64,000 nucleotides of DNA, from assembly GCF_021991835.1 (NCBI RefSeq), contig NZ_JAHDAU010000001.1:620001-684000 (forward strand). Direction: 5' to 3'. Made by a program: the position numbers and the translations under genes. Positions 31,236 to 40,927 of the stretch are shown here, piece after piece. This DNA is from Polaribacter sargassicola (GTDB lineage: Bacteria; Bacteroidota; Bacteroidia; Flavobacteriales; Flavobacteriaceae). Numbering within the stretch: position 1 is the stretch's first letter; the number at the start of each line of letters is the position of its first letter. The notes under the pieces are model-generated. The model worked only from the letters and a program-made list of their open reading frames with translations. It was not told the origin of the DNA and ran no database searches.

Positions 31236-32915
31236 ATGACAAAAGCAATTAAAATAAATAGAACAAGAGCACAAGAATCTACAAATGCAATAGAAAAATT
31301 ATATATATCTATGCGCCATTTATTTACCAGAGGTTTTTACAAACCAATGGGTATTTCTGGTGAAGCATTAAGAAAATCTTTACTTTCCTTAAGACCAGAA
31401 ATTTATGGTTCTATAGCAGAAGAAAGAATAGAGTTAAATGGATTAACCTACGTAATAGAAAGATTACCAGAAGGTATAGAAGAATGCCAGTTTATCAATT
31501 TAACTGCAGATGAGGGTTATAGAGATTCTCATTTTAAAACAATAATACCACCAAAAAGGAGAAGAAATTGTTACAGAATTGATAGAGATCAAATGAATAT
31601 TGAGATTACTAGAGGGAGGTCTGAAATTTATGATATTCTTACACATTTAACTTTCTTATTTATAGAATCTCATAAGATTCAAAAAAGAGTTACAATTAAT
31701 GAAGGTGCCGATTTTATAAGAGAATGGAAGTATTTAGAAGATATTGTTATTTATAATAAGCAAATTACAGCTCAAGAAAGAGAGGTTGCGTTAGCGCATT
31801 TAAGCAATATTTTAGGAAGAACTTTTGATGAGGTACAAGGGATTCATAAAACTTTTAAAACTGAAAGAAATGAAGATAGATTTTTTCATTTAATTTATTG
31901 GTTAGGAAAGTTAGCTATCAACGAAGTTTTAGATAATAAGAAAAGAAAAGTAACTTTTAGTTCTGTTTTAATAGAAGAAATAGGGCACCATATTTATGGT
32001 GATGTTTGGGCAAATAATATCAAAAAAATATTAAAAGAAAATAAACTTTTAAAAAGACCAATACACATTATTAGTGCAAATATGCATAGTGTATTAAATT
32101 CTATTTATGCAAAAGGAGCCTTGCCAAAAGAAGCAGAAGAGTATAAAGGATTCGAGTTATACCAATTACTAAGTAATGCTAATAGTAAACCATTGCAAAC
32201 AGCCGTTAAACAATATGCTTCAGAAAATGGTTTAATTTATATTAAAGACACATCGGGCACAAATATTAATGTACAAGTAATAGATACTGATAAGATTGAT
32301 TACGATAACTCTCCCTTTAAAAAAGTAAATTCTGTTAACAAAAGGCCAGTTATTATTGTAATGGATTATGCTTTTGGAGAACAGGCTTATGAGACAATGG
32401 ATGAACTTTTAAAGCCTTATAAAAATAGCAAGAAAAAAAATCATTTAGATGTAAAATCTATATCTATAATGGGTAAAGCAGGTATTTTAGAAGGGGGAAA
32501 AGGAGATATAATGATTCCTTCTGCACATATTTTTGAAGGAACTGCAGATAATTATCCATTTAAAAATCAATTAACAAAAGAAGATTTAGAAGGTTTTGGT
32601 GTAAAGGTATTTGATGGTTCTATGATTTCTGTTTTAGGAACTTCTTTACAAAATAAAGACCTTTTAAAGTTTTTTCATGATTCTACTTGGAACGTTATAG
32701 GATTAGAAATGGAAGGAGCACATTACCAAAAAGCAATACAATCTGCGTCTAAAATCAGAGGTAATATTTCTAAGAATGTTAAAGTAAGATATGCATATTA
32801 TGCCTCTGATAATCCGTTAGAAACCGGAGCTACATTAGCATCAGGAGGTTTAGGTATGACAGGAGTTACACCAACATACGCAATTACTCAAAAAATATTA
32901 GAACAAATTTTTTAA
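31236..32915 (+). CDS. Conserved Bacteroidota protein (DUF6909-like) with a nucleoside-phosphorylase-like motif
   Basis: A 559-residue soluble protein. The opening TRAQESTNAIEKLYISMRHLFTRGFYKPMGISGEALRKSL is one I associate with the uncharacterised DUF6909 family. The N-terminal ~250 residues are helical. The C-terminal half (about 360-559) has strand-loop features of the nucleoside phosphorylase fold: VIVMDYAFGEQAYETMDEL, SISIMGKAGILEGGKGDIMIPSA, and GLEMEGAHYQKA, in which Glu491-Met-Glu493-Gly-Ala resembles the MEgA motif that binds ribose in purine phosphorylases and AMP nucleosidases. A role in nucleotide or nucleoside cleavage is therefore possible; this is inference. It is just upstream of, but probably separate from, the polysaccharide operon. 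Confidence 0.65.
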   Translation: MTKAIKINRTRAQESTNAIEKLYISMRHLFTRGFYKPMGISGEALRKSLLSLRPEIYGSIAEERIELNGLTYVIERLPEGIEECQFINLTADEGYRDSHFKTIIPPKRRRNCYRIDRDQMNIEITRGRSEIYDILTHLTFLFIESHKIQKRVTINEGADFIREWKYLEDIVIYNKQITAQEREVALAHLSNILGRTFDEVQGIHKTFKTERNEDRFFHLIYWLGKLAINEVLDNKKRKVTFSSVLIEEIGHHIYGDVWANNIKKILKENKLLKRPIHIISANMHSVLNSIYAKGALPKEAEEYKGFELYQLLSNANSKPLQTAVKQYASENGLIYIKDTSGTNINVQVIDTDKIDYDNSPFKKVNSVNKRPVIIVMDYAFGEQAYETMDELLKPYKNSKKKNHLDVKSISIMGKAGILEGGKGDIMIPSAHIFEGTADNYPFKNQLTKEDLEGFGVKVFDGSMISVLGTSLQNKDLLKFFHDSTWNVIGLEMEGAHYQKAIQSASKIRGNISKNVKVRYAYYASDNPLETGATLASGGLGMTGVTPTYAITQKILEQIF

Positions 32916-32944
32916 TTAAAGACTTATTTTAACCAAGCAAAAAA

Positions 32945-33982
32945 ATGTCAACAAACAAAAAAAATAGTGAAGAAGAGGTAGATTTAGGATCCTTATTTGT
33001 AATTATCGGTAAGGGTTTTTCTAATTTATTTAGTTTTATAGGTAGTTTTTTTAAAAGTATTTTTCATTTAATAATTACAATTCTTATTTTCTTTAAAAAG
33101 AATGTTCTTAAAATAATTATTGCAGCTATAATTGGTGGTGTTGTTGGTACTTTTTTAGAAGTTAAAAAGCACGATTTATATGGTTCTGATTTATTAGTAA
33201 AACCAAATTTTAATAGTACTAGACAATTGTATAATAATGTTAATTATTATAATGATTTAGTGAAGCAAAAAGATACTTTAGGTTTAGCAGAAATATTTAA
33301 ACTAGATAAAAAAACGGCTGCATCCCTTAAGGAATTTAGTATTGAACCCATAAAAAAAGATAATGATATTATAAACTCTTATAACAATTTTGTTTTACAG
33401 GTTGATACCACAACTATAAAAAGTTACACGTTTGAAGAGTTTAAAAAGTCTTTTACAGATTACGATTACGATATTCATAAAATTACCGTAATAGCTGAAA
33501 AGAATAATGTTTTTGATAATTTAAATGATGTAATTATTTCTTCTATTTCTAAAAATAAATACTTTAATAGGTTAAAAGAATTAACAAATGAAGATTTAAA
33601 TAGAACAGATTCTATTTACAGAGAAAATTTAGCTCAAATAGATTCTTTAAGAAAAGTTTATATGCAAGTTATGGTAGAAGAAGCAAAAAAGCAAACTACT
33701 GGTACAAGTATAGATTTAGGAGGCGAAAAAAGAACTACCAAAGAATTAGAACTTTTTGAAACTAATAGAAAAATAAATTCAGATTTAAGATACATCGCCA
33801 ATCAAAAATCAGAGAAATACGAAATAATTAATGTGATCTCTAATTTTCAATCAACAGGATACAAAATTAAAGGTGTTACTAAGAATTTAGGCTTTTTACT
33901 AGCCGTTGCTGGAGCTATTTTAATGATTTTAGTTCTTTTGTTATTACAGATGAATAAATATTTAGATAACTATAAAAAATAA
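32945..33982 (+). CDS. Wzz-like polysaccharide chain-length determinant / LPS biosynthesis membrane protein
   Basis: A 345-residue inner-membrane protein, first gene of the polysaccharide operon. It has hydrophobic segments at about residues 25-50 and 55-70, a large periplasmic part rich in Lys, Asn and Asp with helical segments (about 75-305), and a C-terminal membrane helix (about 318-338, LGFLLAVAGAILMILVLLLLQM). That topology, two membrane anchors around a coiled periplasmic domain, is the Wzz one. The Pro-rich C-terminal Wzz motif is not obvious, so this is the divergent Bacteroidota form. It probably regulates polymer length together with the polymerase encoded at 40920. Only one base separates it from rfbB. 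Confidence 0.75.
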   Translation: MSTNKKNSEEEVDLGSLFVIIGKGFSNLFSFIGSFFKSIFHLIITILIFFKKNVLKIIIAAIIGGVVGTFLEVKKHDLYGSDLLVKPNFNSTRQLYNNVNYYNDLVKQKDTLGLAEIFKLDKKTAASLKEFSIEPIKKDNDIINSYNNFVLQVDTTTIKSYTFEEFKKSFTDYDYDIHKITVIAEKNNVFDNLNDVIISSISKNKYFNRLKELTNEDLNRTDSIYRENLAQIDSLRKVYMQVMVEEAKKQTTGTSIDLGGEKRTTKELELFETNRKINSDLRYIANQKSEKYEIINVISNFQSTGYKIKGVTKNLGFLLAVAGAILMILVLLLLQMNKYLDNYKK

Positions 33983-33983
33983 A

Positions 33984-34991
33984 ATGAGAACTATTTTAAT
34001 AACAGGAGGTGCAGGTTTTATTGGGTCTAATTTTATTCCTTTTTTCTTAGAAAAAAACAAAAATTATAAAGTTGTAAATTTAGATTTACTAACTTATGCA
34101 GGCAATATTTCTAACCTGTCTGAAGTAGAAAATAACGATAGATATACATTTGTTAAAGGAGATATTTGTGATAGAAATTTAGTAGAACACCTTTTTAAAG
34201 AACACAATTTTACAGGCGTTATTCATTTTGCAGCAGAATCTCATGTAGATAATTCTATAAAAAACCCAGATGCTTTTGTTAGAACAAATGTTTTTGGAAC
34301 TTTTAATTTATTAGATGTAGCAAAAGAGTATTGGATGGAAAAGCCAAATGTATTTAAACAAGGTTATGAGCAAGCAAGGTTTTTGCACATTTCTACAGAT
34401 GAGGTTTATGGAACTTTAGGCGAAACAGGTTTGTTTAAAGAAACAACACCTTACGCACCTAATAGCCCTTATAGTGCGTCAAAAGCATCATCAGATTTTA
34501 TGGTAAGAAGTTATTTTCATACCTACGGAATGAATGTAGTTACTACAAATTGTTCTAATAATTATGGACCAAAACAACATAATGAAAAGTTAATACCAAC
34601 AATTATTAGAAAAGCAATATCTGGAGAAAATATTCCTATTTATGGTGATGGAAAAAATATTAGAGATTGGTTATTTGTATTAGATCATTGTAACGGAATT
34701 GACATTGTTTTTAAAGAAGGAGTTATTGGTGATACTTATAATATTGGCGGTAAAAACGAAAGAGATAATTTATATATAGCAAATACAATTTGCAAAATAT
34801 TAGATAAAGAAAAACCTAAAAGTAAATCTTACAAAGCACAAATTAAGTTTGTAACAGATAGACCTGGTCATGATTTTAGATATGCTATTGATGCAAGTAA
34901 ACTTGAAAAAGAACTAGGTTGGAATGCGCAAGAAAATTTTGAATCCGGAATACAAAAAACCATACAGTGGTATTTAAAAAAGTATCAATAA
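33984..34991 (+). CDS. rfbB: dTDP-glucose 4,6-dehydratase
   Basis: A 335-residue extended short-chain dehydrogenase making dTDP-4-keto-6-deoxyglucose. The NAD-binding GGAGFIGSN lies at residues 7-15, [12 protein letters not shown] at about 82, the catalytic STDEVYG stretch at about 136, and YSASKAS (Tyr-x3-Lys) near 167. [11 protein letters not shown] and [10 protein letters not shown] are diagnostic of RmlB. One base separates it from rfbA. Confidence 0.96.
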   Translation: MRTILITGGAGFIGSNFIPFFLEKNKNYKVVNLDLLTYAGNISNLSEVENNDRYTFVKGDICDRNLVEHLFKEHNFTGVIHFAAESHVDNSIKNPDAFVRTNVFGTFNLLDVAKEYWMEKPNVFKQGYEQARFLHISTDEVYGTLGETGLFKETTPYAPNSPYSASKASSDFMVRSYFHTYGMNVVTTNCSNNYGPKQHNEKLIPTIIRKAISGENIPIYGDGKNIRDWLFVLDHCNGIDIVFKEGVIGDTYNIGGKNERDNLYIANTICKILDKEKPKSKSYKAQIKFVTDRPGHDFRYAIDASKLEKELGWNAQENFESGIQKTIQWYLKKYQ

Positions 34992-34992
34992 T

Positions 34993-35847
34993 ATGAAAGG
35001 AATTGTTTTAGCGGGAGGCTCTGGTACAAGACTACACCCATTAACGCTGGCAGTTAGTAAGCAACTAATGCCAGTGTATGATAAACCGATGATATATTAC
35101 CCAATTTCTACATTAATTTCTGCAGGAATTAGAGAAATATTAATCATTTCTACACCACAAGATTTACCATTATTTAAAAAACTTTTAGGAGATGGTAGTA
35201 AAATAGGGTGTAATTTTGAATATGAAGTTCAGGAAAATCCTAACGGTTTAGCAGAGGCTTTTATTATTGGAGAAAATTTTATAGGTAAAGACAAAGTTGC
35301 TTTAATTTTAGGTGATAATATTTTTTACGGGACAGGATTATCAACTTTATTAAAAGCAAATAATGATCCAAACGGAGGTATTGTATATGCATATCATGTT
35401 AATGATCCAGAACGTTACGGAGTGGTAGAGTTTGATGATAATTTAAAAGCAATATCTATAGAAGAAAAACCATTAGAGCCAAAGTCTAATTACGCAGTTC
35501 CTGGTATTTATTTTTATGATAATAATGTTGTTGAAATTGCTAAAAATATAAAACCAAGTAAAAGAGGTGAGTTAGAAATAACAGAGGTTAATAATGCGTA
35601 TTTAAAACAAGGTAAACTTTCTATAGAAATTTTAGACAGAGGCACAGCATGGTTAGATACTGGTGCGTTTGATTCTTTAATGCAAGCAGGTCAGTTTGTA
35701 CAAGTAATAGAAGAAAGACAAGGCTTAAAAATTGGTTCTATAGAAGAGGCTGCCTTTAGAGCCGGATTTATTTCTAAAGAAGAAATGTTAGAGTTAGTAA
35801 AACCACTATTAAAAAGTGGTTATGGAAGCAATTTATTAAAGATATAA
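34993..35847 (+). CDS. rfbA: Glucose-1-phosphate thymidylyltransferase
   Basis: A 284-residue enzyme that makes dTDP-glucose from dTTP and glucose-1-phosphate, the substrate of RfbB. The nucleotide-binding opening [18 protein letters not shown], the [17 protein letters not shown] stretch, [19 protein letters not shown] and [14 protein letters not shown] are all canonical. Its stop codon overlaps the rfbC start by one base (TAATG). Confidence 0.96.
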   Translation: MKGIVLAGGSGTRLHPLTLAVSKQLMPVYDKPMIYYPISTLISAGIREILIISTPQDLPLFKKLLGDGSKIGCNFEYEVQENPNGLAEAFIIGENFIGKDKVALILGDNIFYGTGLSTLLKANNDPNGGIVYAYHVNDPERYGVVEFDDNLKAISIEEKPLEPKSNYAVPGIYFYDNNVVEIAKNIKPSKRGELEITEVNNAYLKQGKLSIEILDRGTAWLDTGAFDSLMQAGQFVQVIEERQGLKIGSIEEAAFRAGFISKEEMLELVKPLLKSGYGSNLLKI

Positions 35848-36398
35848 TGTTAGTAAAAGAAACAGGATTAAAAGGTTGCTTTGTAATAGAACCTAAAGTT
35901 TTTGGAGATAGTAGAGGTAGTTTTTTTGAAGTTTTTAATCAAAAAATATTTACAGAAAAAACAGGTTTAAAGGTAGATTTTGTCCAAGATAATCAATCTA
36001 TTTCACAAAGAGGAGTGCTAAGAGGATTACATTTGCAAACAGGAGAATTTGCACAAGCAAAGTTAGTGCGTGTAATTAAAGGAAAAGTATTAGATGTAGC
36101 TGTAGATGTTAGAAAAGGTTCACCAACATTTGGCAAACATTTTTCAATAGAACTGACAGGCGAAAATAATAAGCAACTTTTTGTGCCGAGAGGTTTTTTA
36201 CATGGTTTTGCTACTTTAGAAGACAATACTATATTTTCTTATAAATGCGATAATTATTACAATCCAAATGCTGAAGCAGGAGTTATTTATAATGATAAAG
36301 AATTAGATGTAGATTGGAAAATTGATTTAGATAAAGTAACACTTTCAGAAAAGGATAAAAAATTAAACACTTTTACGGAATTTTTACAAGTTATATAA
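35847..36398 (+). CDS. rfbC: dTDP-4-dehydrorhamnose 3,5-epimerase
   Basis: A 183-residue cupin-fold epimerase for dTDP-4-keto-6-deoxyglucose. Diagnostic stretches are GSFFEVFN, QDNQSISQRGVLRGLHLQ (with the catalytic His), GKVLDVAVDVRKGSPTFGK and FVPRGFLHGFATLED (Phe/His/Gly). The next step to dTDP-L-rhamnose needs rfbD, which is not in this window, so either it is elsewhere or another product is made. A 50-base gap precedes the nonulosonate genes. Confidence 0.95.
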   Translation: MLVKETGLKGCFVIEPKVFGDSRGSFFEVFNQKIFTEKTGLKVDFVQDNQSISQRGVLRGLHLQTGEFAQAKLVRVIKGKVLDVAVDVRKGSPTFGKHFSIELTGENNKQLFVPRGFLHGFATLEDNTIFSYKCDNYYNPNAEAGVIYNDKELDVDWKIDLDKVTLSEKDKKLNTFTEFLQVI

Positions 36399-36448
36399 TA
36401 AGTTTTGTAGAATTAAATTTCGTTAATTTTTGATTATAAATATAAAAA

Positions 36449-37321
36449 ATGAATTACAAAAAGCCTCGAGTAATAGCAGAAATAGGTTGTAATCACAAAG
36501 GTGATTTCAATATTGCATTAGAATTATTAAAGTTAGCTAAAGAATGCGGTGCAGATGTTGCTAAGTTTCAAAAAAGAAATAATAAAGAATTATTAACAGA
36601 AGAACAATATAATGCTCCTCACCCTAATCAGGCTAATTCTTATGGAGATACTTATGGGGCTCATAGAGAATTTTTAGAATTTTCTGTAGAACAACATAAG
36701 GAGTTAAGAGAATATTGTGATTCTATTGGTTTAGAGTATTCTACTTCAGTATGGGATGTTACATCAGCAAAAGAAATGATAACTTTTAAACCTTCTTTAT
36801 TAAAAGTGCCTTCAGCATGTAATAATCATTTTGAAATGTTAAAAGTTTTAAGAGACGAATTTGAAGGAGAGGTTCATTTATCTTTTGGAATGACAACTAA
36901 AGAAGAGGAAAAAAAAATTATAACTTTTTTTGAAGAAACAAATCAAGCAAAAGATAGATTGGTTATCTATTCTTGTACTTCTGGTTATCCAGTACCATTT
37001 AATAATGTTTGCTTACTAGAAATTGAAAGATTAAAAATTGAATACAAAGAAAGAGTTAAAGATATTGGTTTTTCTGGTCATCATTTAGGAATAGCCATAG
37101 ATAATGCAGCTTTTGCATTAGGAGCTACTTGGGTAGAAAGACACTTTACTAAAGATAGAACTTGGAAAGGAACAGACCATGCAGCATCTTTAGAACCTAC
37201 TGGGTTAAAAAAGTTATGTAGAGATTTAAAAGCTACGTATGAATCTTTAAGTTATAAAGATTCTGAAATTTTAGAAATTGAGCAAGTTCAAAGAGATAAA
37301 CTCAAGTATAGAAAAATATGA
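36449..37321 (+). CDS. NeuB-family nonulosonate synthase lacking the C-terminal SAF domain
   Basis: A 290-residue TIM-barrel synthase of the NeuB/SpsE family, which condenses phosphoenolpyruvate with a hexose derivative to give a nine-carbon nonulosonic (sialic-type) acid. Typical motifs are IAEIGCNHKGDFNIALELLKLAKECGADVAKFQ (residues 9-41), LKVPSACNNHFEMLKVL, HLSFGMTTKEEE, IYSCTSGYPVPFNNV and the late GFSGHHLGIAIDNAAFALGATWVERHFTKDR. Full NeuB proteins are about 340-350 residues with a C-terminal antifreeze-like SAF domain; here the protein stops after the barrel. Short NeuB-like proteins include 9-phosphate synthases. The start of the neuA gene overlaps its stop by 4 bases. Confidence 0.85.
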   Translation: MNYKKPRVIAEIGCNHKGDFNIALELLKLAKECGADVAKFQKRNNKELLTEEQYNAPHPNQANSYGDTYGAHREFLEFSVEQHKELREYCDSIGLEYSTSVWDVTSAKEMITFKPSLLKVPSACNNHFEMLKVLRDEFEGEVHLSFGMTTKEEEKKIITFFEETNQAKDRLVIYSCTSGYPVPFNNVCLLEIERLKIEYKERVKDIGFSGHHLGIAIDNAAFALGATWVERHFTKDRTWKGTDHAASLEPTGLKKLCRDLKATYESLSYKDSEILEIEQVQRDKLKYRKI

Positions 37322-38478
37322 AAACAATAGCATTTATACCAGTTCGTGGAGGGAGTAAGTCGATTCCTTATAAAAATATTAAACAATTTTGTGGTAAACC
37401 CTTGGTGTATTGGACTATAAAAGCAGCTGTAGAAACAAATAAAATAACTGATGTAGTTGTTGCGACTGATAGTTTTGAAATTGAAAATATTGTAAACTCT
37501 TTTTCTTTTGATAAAGTTAGTGTCTATAGAAGAAATAAAGAAAATGCAGAAGATACTTCCTCGACAGAGAGTGTAATCTTAGAGTATATTAAAAAAGCAA
37601 AGCCTATCATCTCTGATACTTTTATATTAATACAAGCAACTTCTCCTCTATTAATAAGTACAGATTTAGATAAAGGTTTGCAATTATTTACAAAGAATGA
37701 TTCTGTTTTATCTTGTGTAGAACGTAAAAGATTTATATGGTCTAAAGAAGGCGAATCTTTAAATTACGATTATAAGAATAGGCCAAGAAGACAAGATTTT
37801 AATGGGTTTTTAATTGAGAATGGTGCTTTTTATATAAGCTCTGTAGAATCAATATTAAAAAGTAAGAATAGAATTTCTGGTAAAATTGCTATATCAAAAA
37901 TGGCAGAATATACTGCTGTTGAAATAGATGAAGAAGAAGATTGGATAGTAGCAGAATCTCTTATGAAGAGATTTATTTTAAATAAATCTTCTAATAAAGT
38001 AAAGAAACCAATAAAGTTAGTGGTTACAGATGTAGATGGAGTGTTAACAGATGCGGGAATGTATTATTCTGAAAATGGAGATGAATTGAAAAAGTTTAAT
38101 ACTCATGACGGGATGGCTTTTAAACTTCTAAGAGAAAAAGGTATAAAAACAGGAATTGTAACTTCAGAAAATACAAATATTGTATCAAATAGGGCAAAAA
38201 AATTAAAAGCAGATTACCTTTATCAAGGCAAAATTCACGGAGGTAAGTTAGAGGCTGTGTTAGATATTTGTAAAAAAGAAAAGATAAAATTAGAAGAGGT
38301 GGCTTATGTTGGAGATGATATTAATTGTTATGAACTTTTAAGTGCTGTAGGAATAGCTGCTTGTCCCAAAAATGCTTTAACAAAGATTAAAAACATACCT
38401 GATATAATTTGTTTGGAAAAAAAAGGAGGTGAAGGTGTTTTTAGAGATTTTGTAGAGGTAATTTTAAACGACAAATAA
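37318..38478 (+). CDS. Fusion: acylneuraminate cytidylyltransferase + KdsC-like HAD phosphatase
   Basis: A 386-residue bifunctional protein. Residues 1-225 form a CMP-nonulosonate synthetase (NeuA type): AFIPVRGGSKSIPYKNIKQFCGKPLVYWTI near the start, VVVATDS, and LIQATSPLL. Residues 232-386 form a HAD phosphatase of the KdsC class: DVDGVLTD (Asp238, Asp240), GIVTSEN, and YVGDDINCYELL. This order matches vertebrate CMAS and some Bacteroidota proteins. The phosphatase could remove a 9-phosphate made by the upstream NeuB-like enzyme, and the first half then activates the sugar with CMP. The exact nonulosonate (Neu5Ac, KDN or another) cannot be read from sequence; no NeuC epimerase gene is present. 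Confidence 0.85.
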   Translation: MKTIAFIPVRGGSKSIPYKNIKQFCGKPLVYWTIKAAVETNKITDVVVATDSFEIENIVNSFSFDKVSVYRRNKENAEDTSSTESVILEYIKKAKPIISDTFILIQATSPLLISTDLDKGLQLFTKNDSVLSCVERKRFIWSKEGESLNYDYKNRPRRQDFNGFLIENGAFYISSVESILKSKNRISGKIAISKMAEYTAVEIDEEEDWIVAESLMKRFILNKSSNKVKKPIKLVVTDVDGVLTDAGMYYSENGDELKKFNTHDGMAFKLLREKGIKTGIVTSENTNIVSNRAKKLKADYLYQGKIHGGKLEAVLDICKKEKIKLEEVAYVGDDINCYELLSAVGIAACPKNALTKIKNIPDIICLEKKGGEGVFRDFVEVILNDK

Positions 38479-38490
38479 TCATCTTATTGT

Positions 38491-39708
38491 ATGAAAAAAA
38501 TTATCTATTACGATAATTGGGATAAAGGATATCGTAATTTTTTAAGGATAGATTTATTATTTAAAGAAAAAGGCTATGAAACATTCTTACTTCACACTTC
38601 TTCATTAGTAGAAGAAAATGTAACAGTTGAAAAAGAAATTGATGGTTTAAAGTTTAGAGATTTTTCTTATTATAAAACAATACGTCTTAAAAAAATTATA
38701 AAAAAAGAAAAACCTTCAGCAATTATAATGCTCAATTTATCTTTTATGATAGATAGAGCAATTGTGAAAATTTGTAAAGAATTAAAAATTAAGTTATTTC
38801 ATTTATCTCACGGTATGTTAATTCCGGTAGAAAGTATAGTTGATGTAAAAGAAACTATAAAAGAAACTAGCAAGAAGAATATTGTAAAAAAAATTAACAA
38901 AAAAAATAGATACGCACTGTATAACTATTTAATAGAAATAAATAGTTTGTCTAAAGTTTTTAATTTCTTTTTAAAAGCAATAAAAAATCATACAGAATAT
39001 ACTCTTTTTCCAAAATATACATCAGAATTAGAAGTTGAAAAATCATTTGTTTTTTATCCTTCAGATTATAAAGTAATGGTAGAGGAATTTGGTTTTCCTA
39101 AAGATAAAGTTGTAGTTGTTGGTAACCCAGAGCTAGACATGTTTTTCAATTCTAAGATTAAAGAAAAAACAACTTTTTTAAATGATTTAGGTGTTAAAAA
39201 AATAGATTATGTTGCCTATTTTGATGATGGTCTAAGTATAGTGCATGGTTGGGATTCTAACAAATGGATGGAGTTTTTAGAAGACTTAAATGGTATTGTT
39301 GTAGAGAAAGAGTGTCAGCTCATAGTAAAATTGCATCCAAGAAGAGATATAACTGATTGTATTTCTTTTTTTAATCAACATAATATTAAATATGTTTTAG
39401 ATGTAGATTTTAAAAACTTTATTAAACACTCTAAATTTGTTGTAAGTCATTTTTCATCTGTAATTGTTTATGCTTTATTGTTAAATAAAAAAGTGAAATC
39501 TCCAAGATGGTCTATATCTAAAGGATTAGAAGAGAAATATCCATCTGAAATAGTACATTATTATTATTCTAAAAAAGATTTTGAAAAAACTTTTTTTAAT
39601 ACTGTTACAGATATTGAAGCAACAGAAAAATATCTTTTAAAATCTATAGGTAGAGTAGATGGTAAATCTACAAAAAGGATAGTTGATAATGTTTTAAAAT
39701 ATATCTAG
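38491..39708 (+). CDS. GT-B glycosyltransferase resembling bacterial sialyl-/polysialyltransferases
   Basis: A 405-residue protein, 12 bases after the CMP-nonulosonate synthetase gene. No transmembrane segment. It has three motifs in the order and spacing of bacterial sialyltransferases: an acidic-acidic-Gly motif (Asp245-Asp246-Gly247 in AYFDDGLS), an HP motif (His282-Pro283 in VKLHPRR), and a Ser-Ser motif (Ser322-Ser323 in VSHFSSVIVYALLLNKK). Proteins of the CDP-glycerol transferase class also have HP and SS motifs, so the call needs the neighbourhood: the gene follows directly after enzymes that would make a CMP-activated nonulosonate. I infer that it transfers that sugar. Confidence 0.65.
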   Translation: MKKIIYYDNWDKGYRNFLRIDLLFKEKGYETFLLHTSSLVEENVTVEKEIDGLKFRDFSYYKTIRLKKIIKKEKPSAIIMLNLSFMIDRAIVKICKELKIKLFHLSHGMLIPVESIVDVKETIKETSKKNIVKKINKKNRYALYNYLIEINSLSKVFNFFLKAIKNHTEYTLFPKYTSELEVEKSFVFYPSDYKVMVEEFGFPKDKVVVVGNPELDMFFNSKIKEKTTFLNDLGVKKIDYVAYFDDGLSIVHGWDSNKWMEFLEDLNGIVVEKECQLIVKLHPRRDITDCISFFNQHNIKYVLDVDFKNFIKHSKFVVSHFSSVIVYALLLNKKVKSPRWSISKGLEEKYPSEIVHYYYSKKDFEKTFFNTVTDIEATEKYLLKSIGRVDGKSTKRIVDNVLKYI

Positions 39709-39709
39709 A

Positions 39710-40927
39710 ATGATAAAAAAAGGTCTTTTTTTAAACTCTTTAAAGTATATTGTCGTTTCTGGAGCTTCTAAAGGGTTTAATTATTTAATCTTACTTTATT
39801 TTGCAATAGGTATTTATTCAGAACAATATGTTACAATTCTTTTATTACTTTCTTTAGAGCAAATATTAAGTTTATCGTTACCCTTAAATAATTCTAGTAT
39901 AATATATTCTAAAAAAATACTAGATTATGGGTTAATAACAAACAAGTTAATAACGTCATCATTATTATTAATGCTGTTTTATATATTTGTTTTTTTTGTA
40001 TTTTATAATAGTATTTATAAATATTTTGGTGTTAGTAATATTTTTATTTTTTTAAGTATTGCTATTAGCGTTATTATAAATGCTTATTTGGTACATTTAA
40101 CTAATTATTATAAACTTATAGAAAAACACAATAGAGCTCTAAAAGTTCAGTTTTTATTTTTTATTTCTTTTATATCAATCGCAATTTGTATTTTTTTTAT
40201 AAAAAATAAAGTTTTGGCTTTTTTTTTAGGCAAAGCTATTGGTTTGTTTTTAGGGTTTATTATTATTAAATTTTTAAACTTTAATCTTACTAAATTTAAA
40301 TTTAAGATTTTAACTTTAAATGAAATCAAAAAAATTGGTAATCTTTTTTCGGTTGGAGTCTTGGGGTGGTTATCTGGTTTGGGTTTTATGAATTTAGCAA
40401 AAATATATGCATCCCCAGAAAACCTTATAAATATTGGTTATACTCTAAATCTATGGAATATTTTTTTGTTAATTAGTACAGGTATTAATGCTGTTTATCA
40501 TCCATTAATAAAAAAATATGTTTTAAAAAATGATATGCTAAAAGCTCAAAAAGCAAAGAGTACAACTTTGTTTATTTATTTGCTTATAGCTGTTATTTGT
40601 TTTTTACTATATCTTGCTATAGATAATTTAGAAATTTTAAATGATTATAATAAGGTGGATGCTGTTTTTTCTGTAATTCCTTATACACTATTATTGTTTG
40701 TTTTTAGTTCTTTTTATTATGTTGTACATCCATTTTACCTTGCACATGATAAGTTTGGTACACTTAATTTAATTAATATAATTTCACATTCATTTTGGTT
40801 AATTTTAATGATAATAAGTGTTTATTTTAATATTAAAAATTTAATTTGGTTACTTGTAATGTTATACTTCTTAAAATGTATGTTTTTATATGTTTATGCA
40901 GAAAAAAAAATAATAAAAAATGATTAG
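39710..40927 (+). CDS. Wzx-like O-antigen flippase
   Basis: A 405-residue integral membrane protein with about eleven or twelve hydrophobic helices and short loops, matching the polysaccharide transporter (MATE/MOP) size and layout. The sequence is extremely Phe/Ile/Leu/Lys-rich, with little motif conservation, as usual for Wzx. Position between a glycosyltransferase and the polymerase supports the call. It overlaps the next gene by 8 bases. The function inferred is flipping of the lipid-linked repeat unit to the periplasmic face. Confidence 0.75.
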   Translation: MIKKGLFLNSLKYIVVSGASKGFNYLILLYFAIGIYSEQYVTILLLLSLEQILSLSLPLNNSSIIYSKKILDYGLITNKLITSSLLLMLFYIFVFFVFYNSIYKYFGVSNIFIFLSIAISVIINAYLVHLTNYYKLIEKHNRALKVQFLFFISFISIAICIFFIKNKVLAFFLGKAIGLFLGFIIIKFLNFNLTKFKFKILTLNEIKKIGNLFSVGVLGWLSGLGFMNLAKIYASPENLINIGYTLNLWNIFLLISTGINAVYHPLIKKYVLKNDMLKAQKAKSTTLFIYLLIAVICFLLYLAIDNLEILNDYNKVDAVFSVIPYTLLLFVFSSFYYVVHPFYLAHDKFGTLNLINIISHSFWLILMIISVYFNIKNLIWLLVMLYFLKCMFLYVYAEKKIIKND

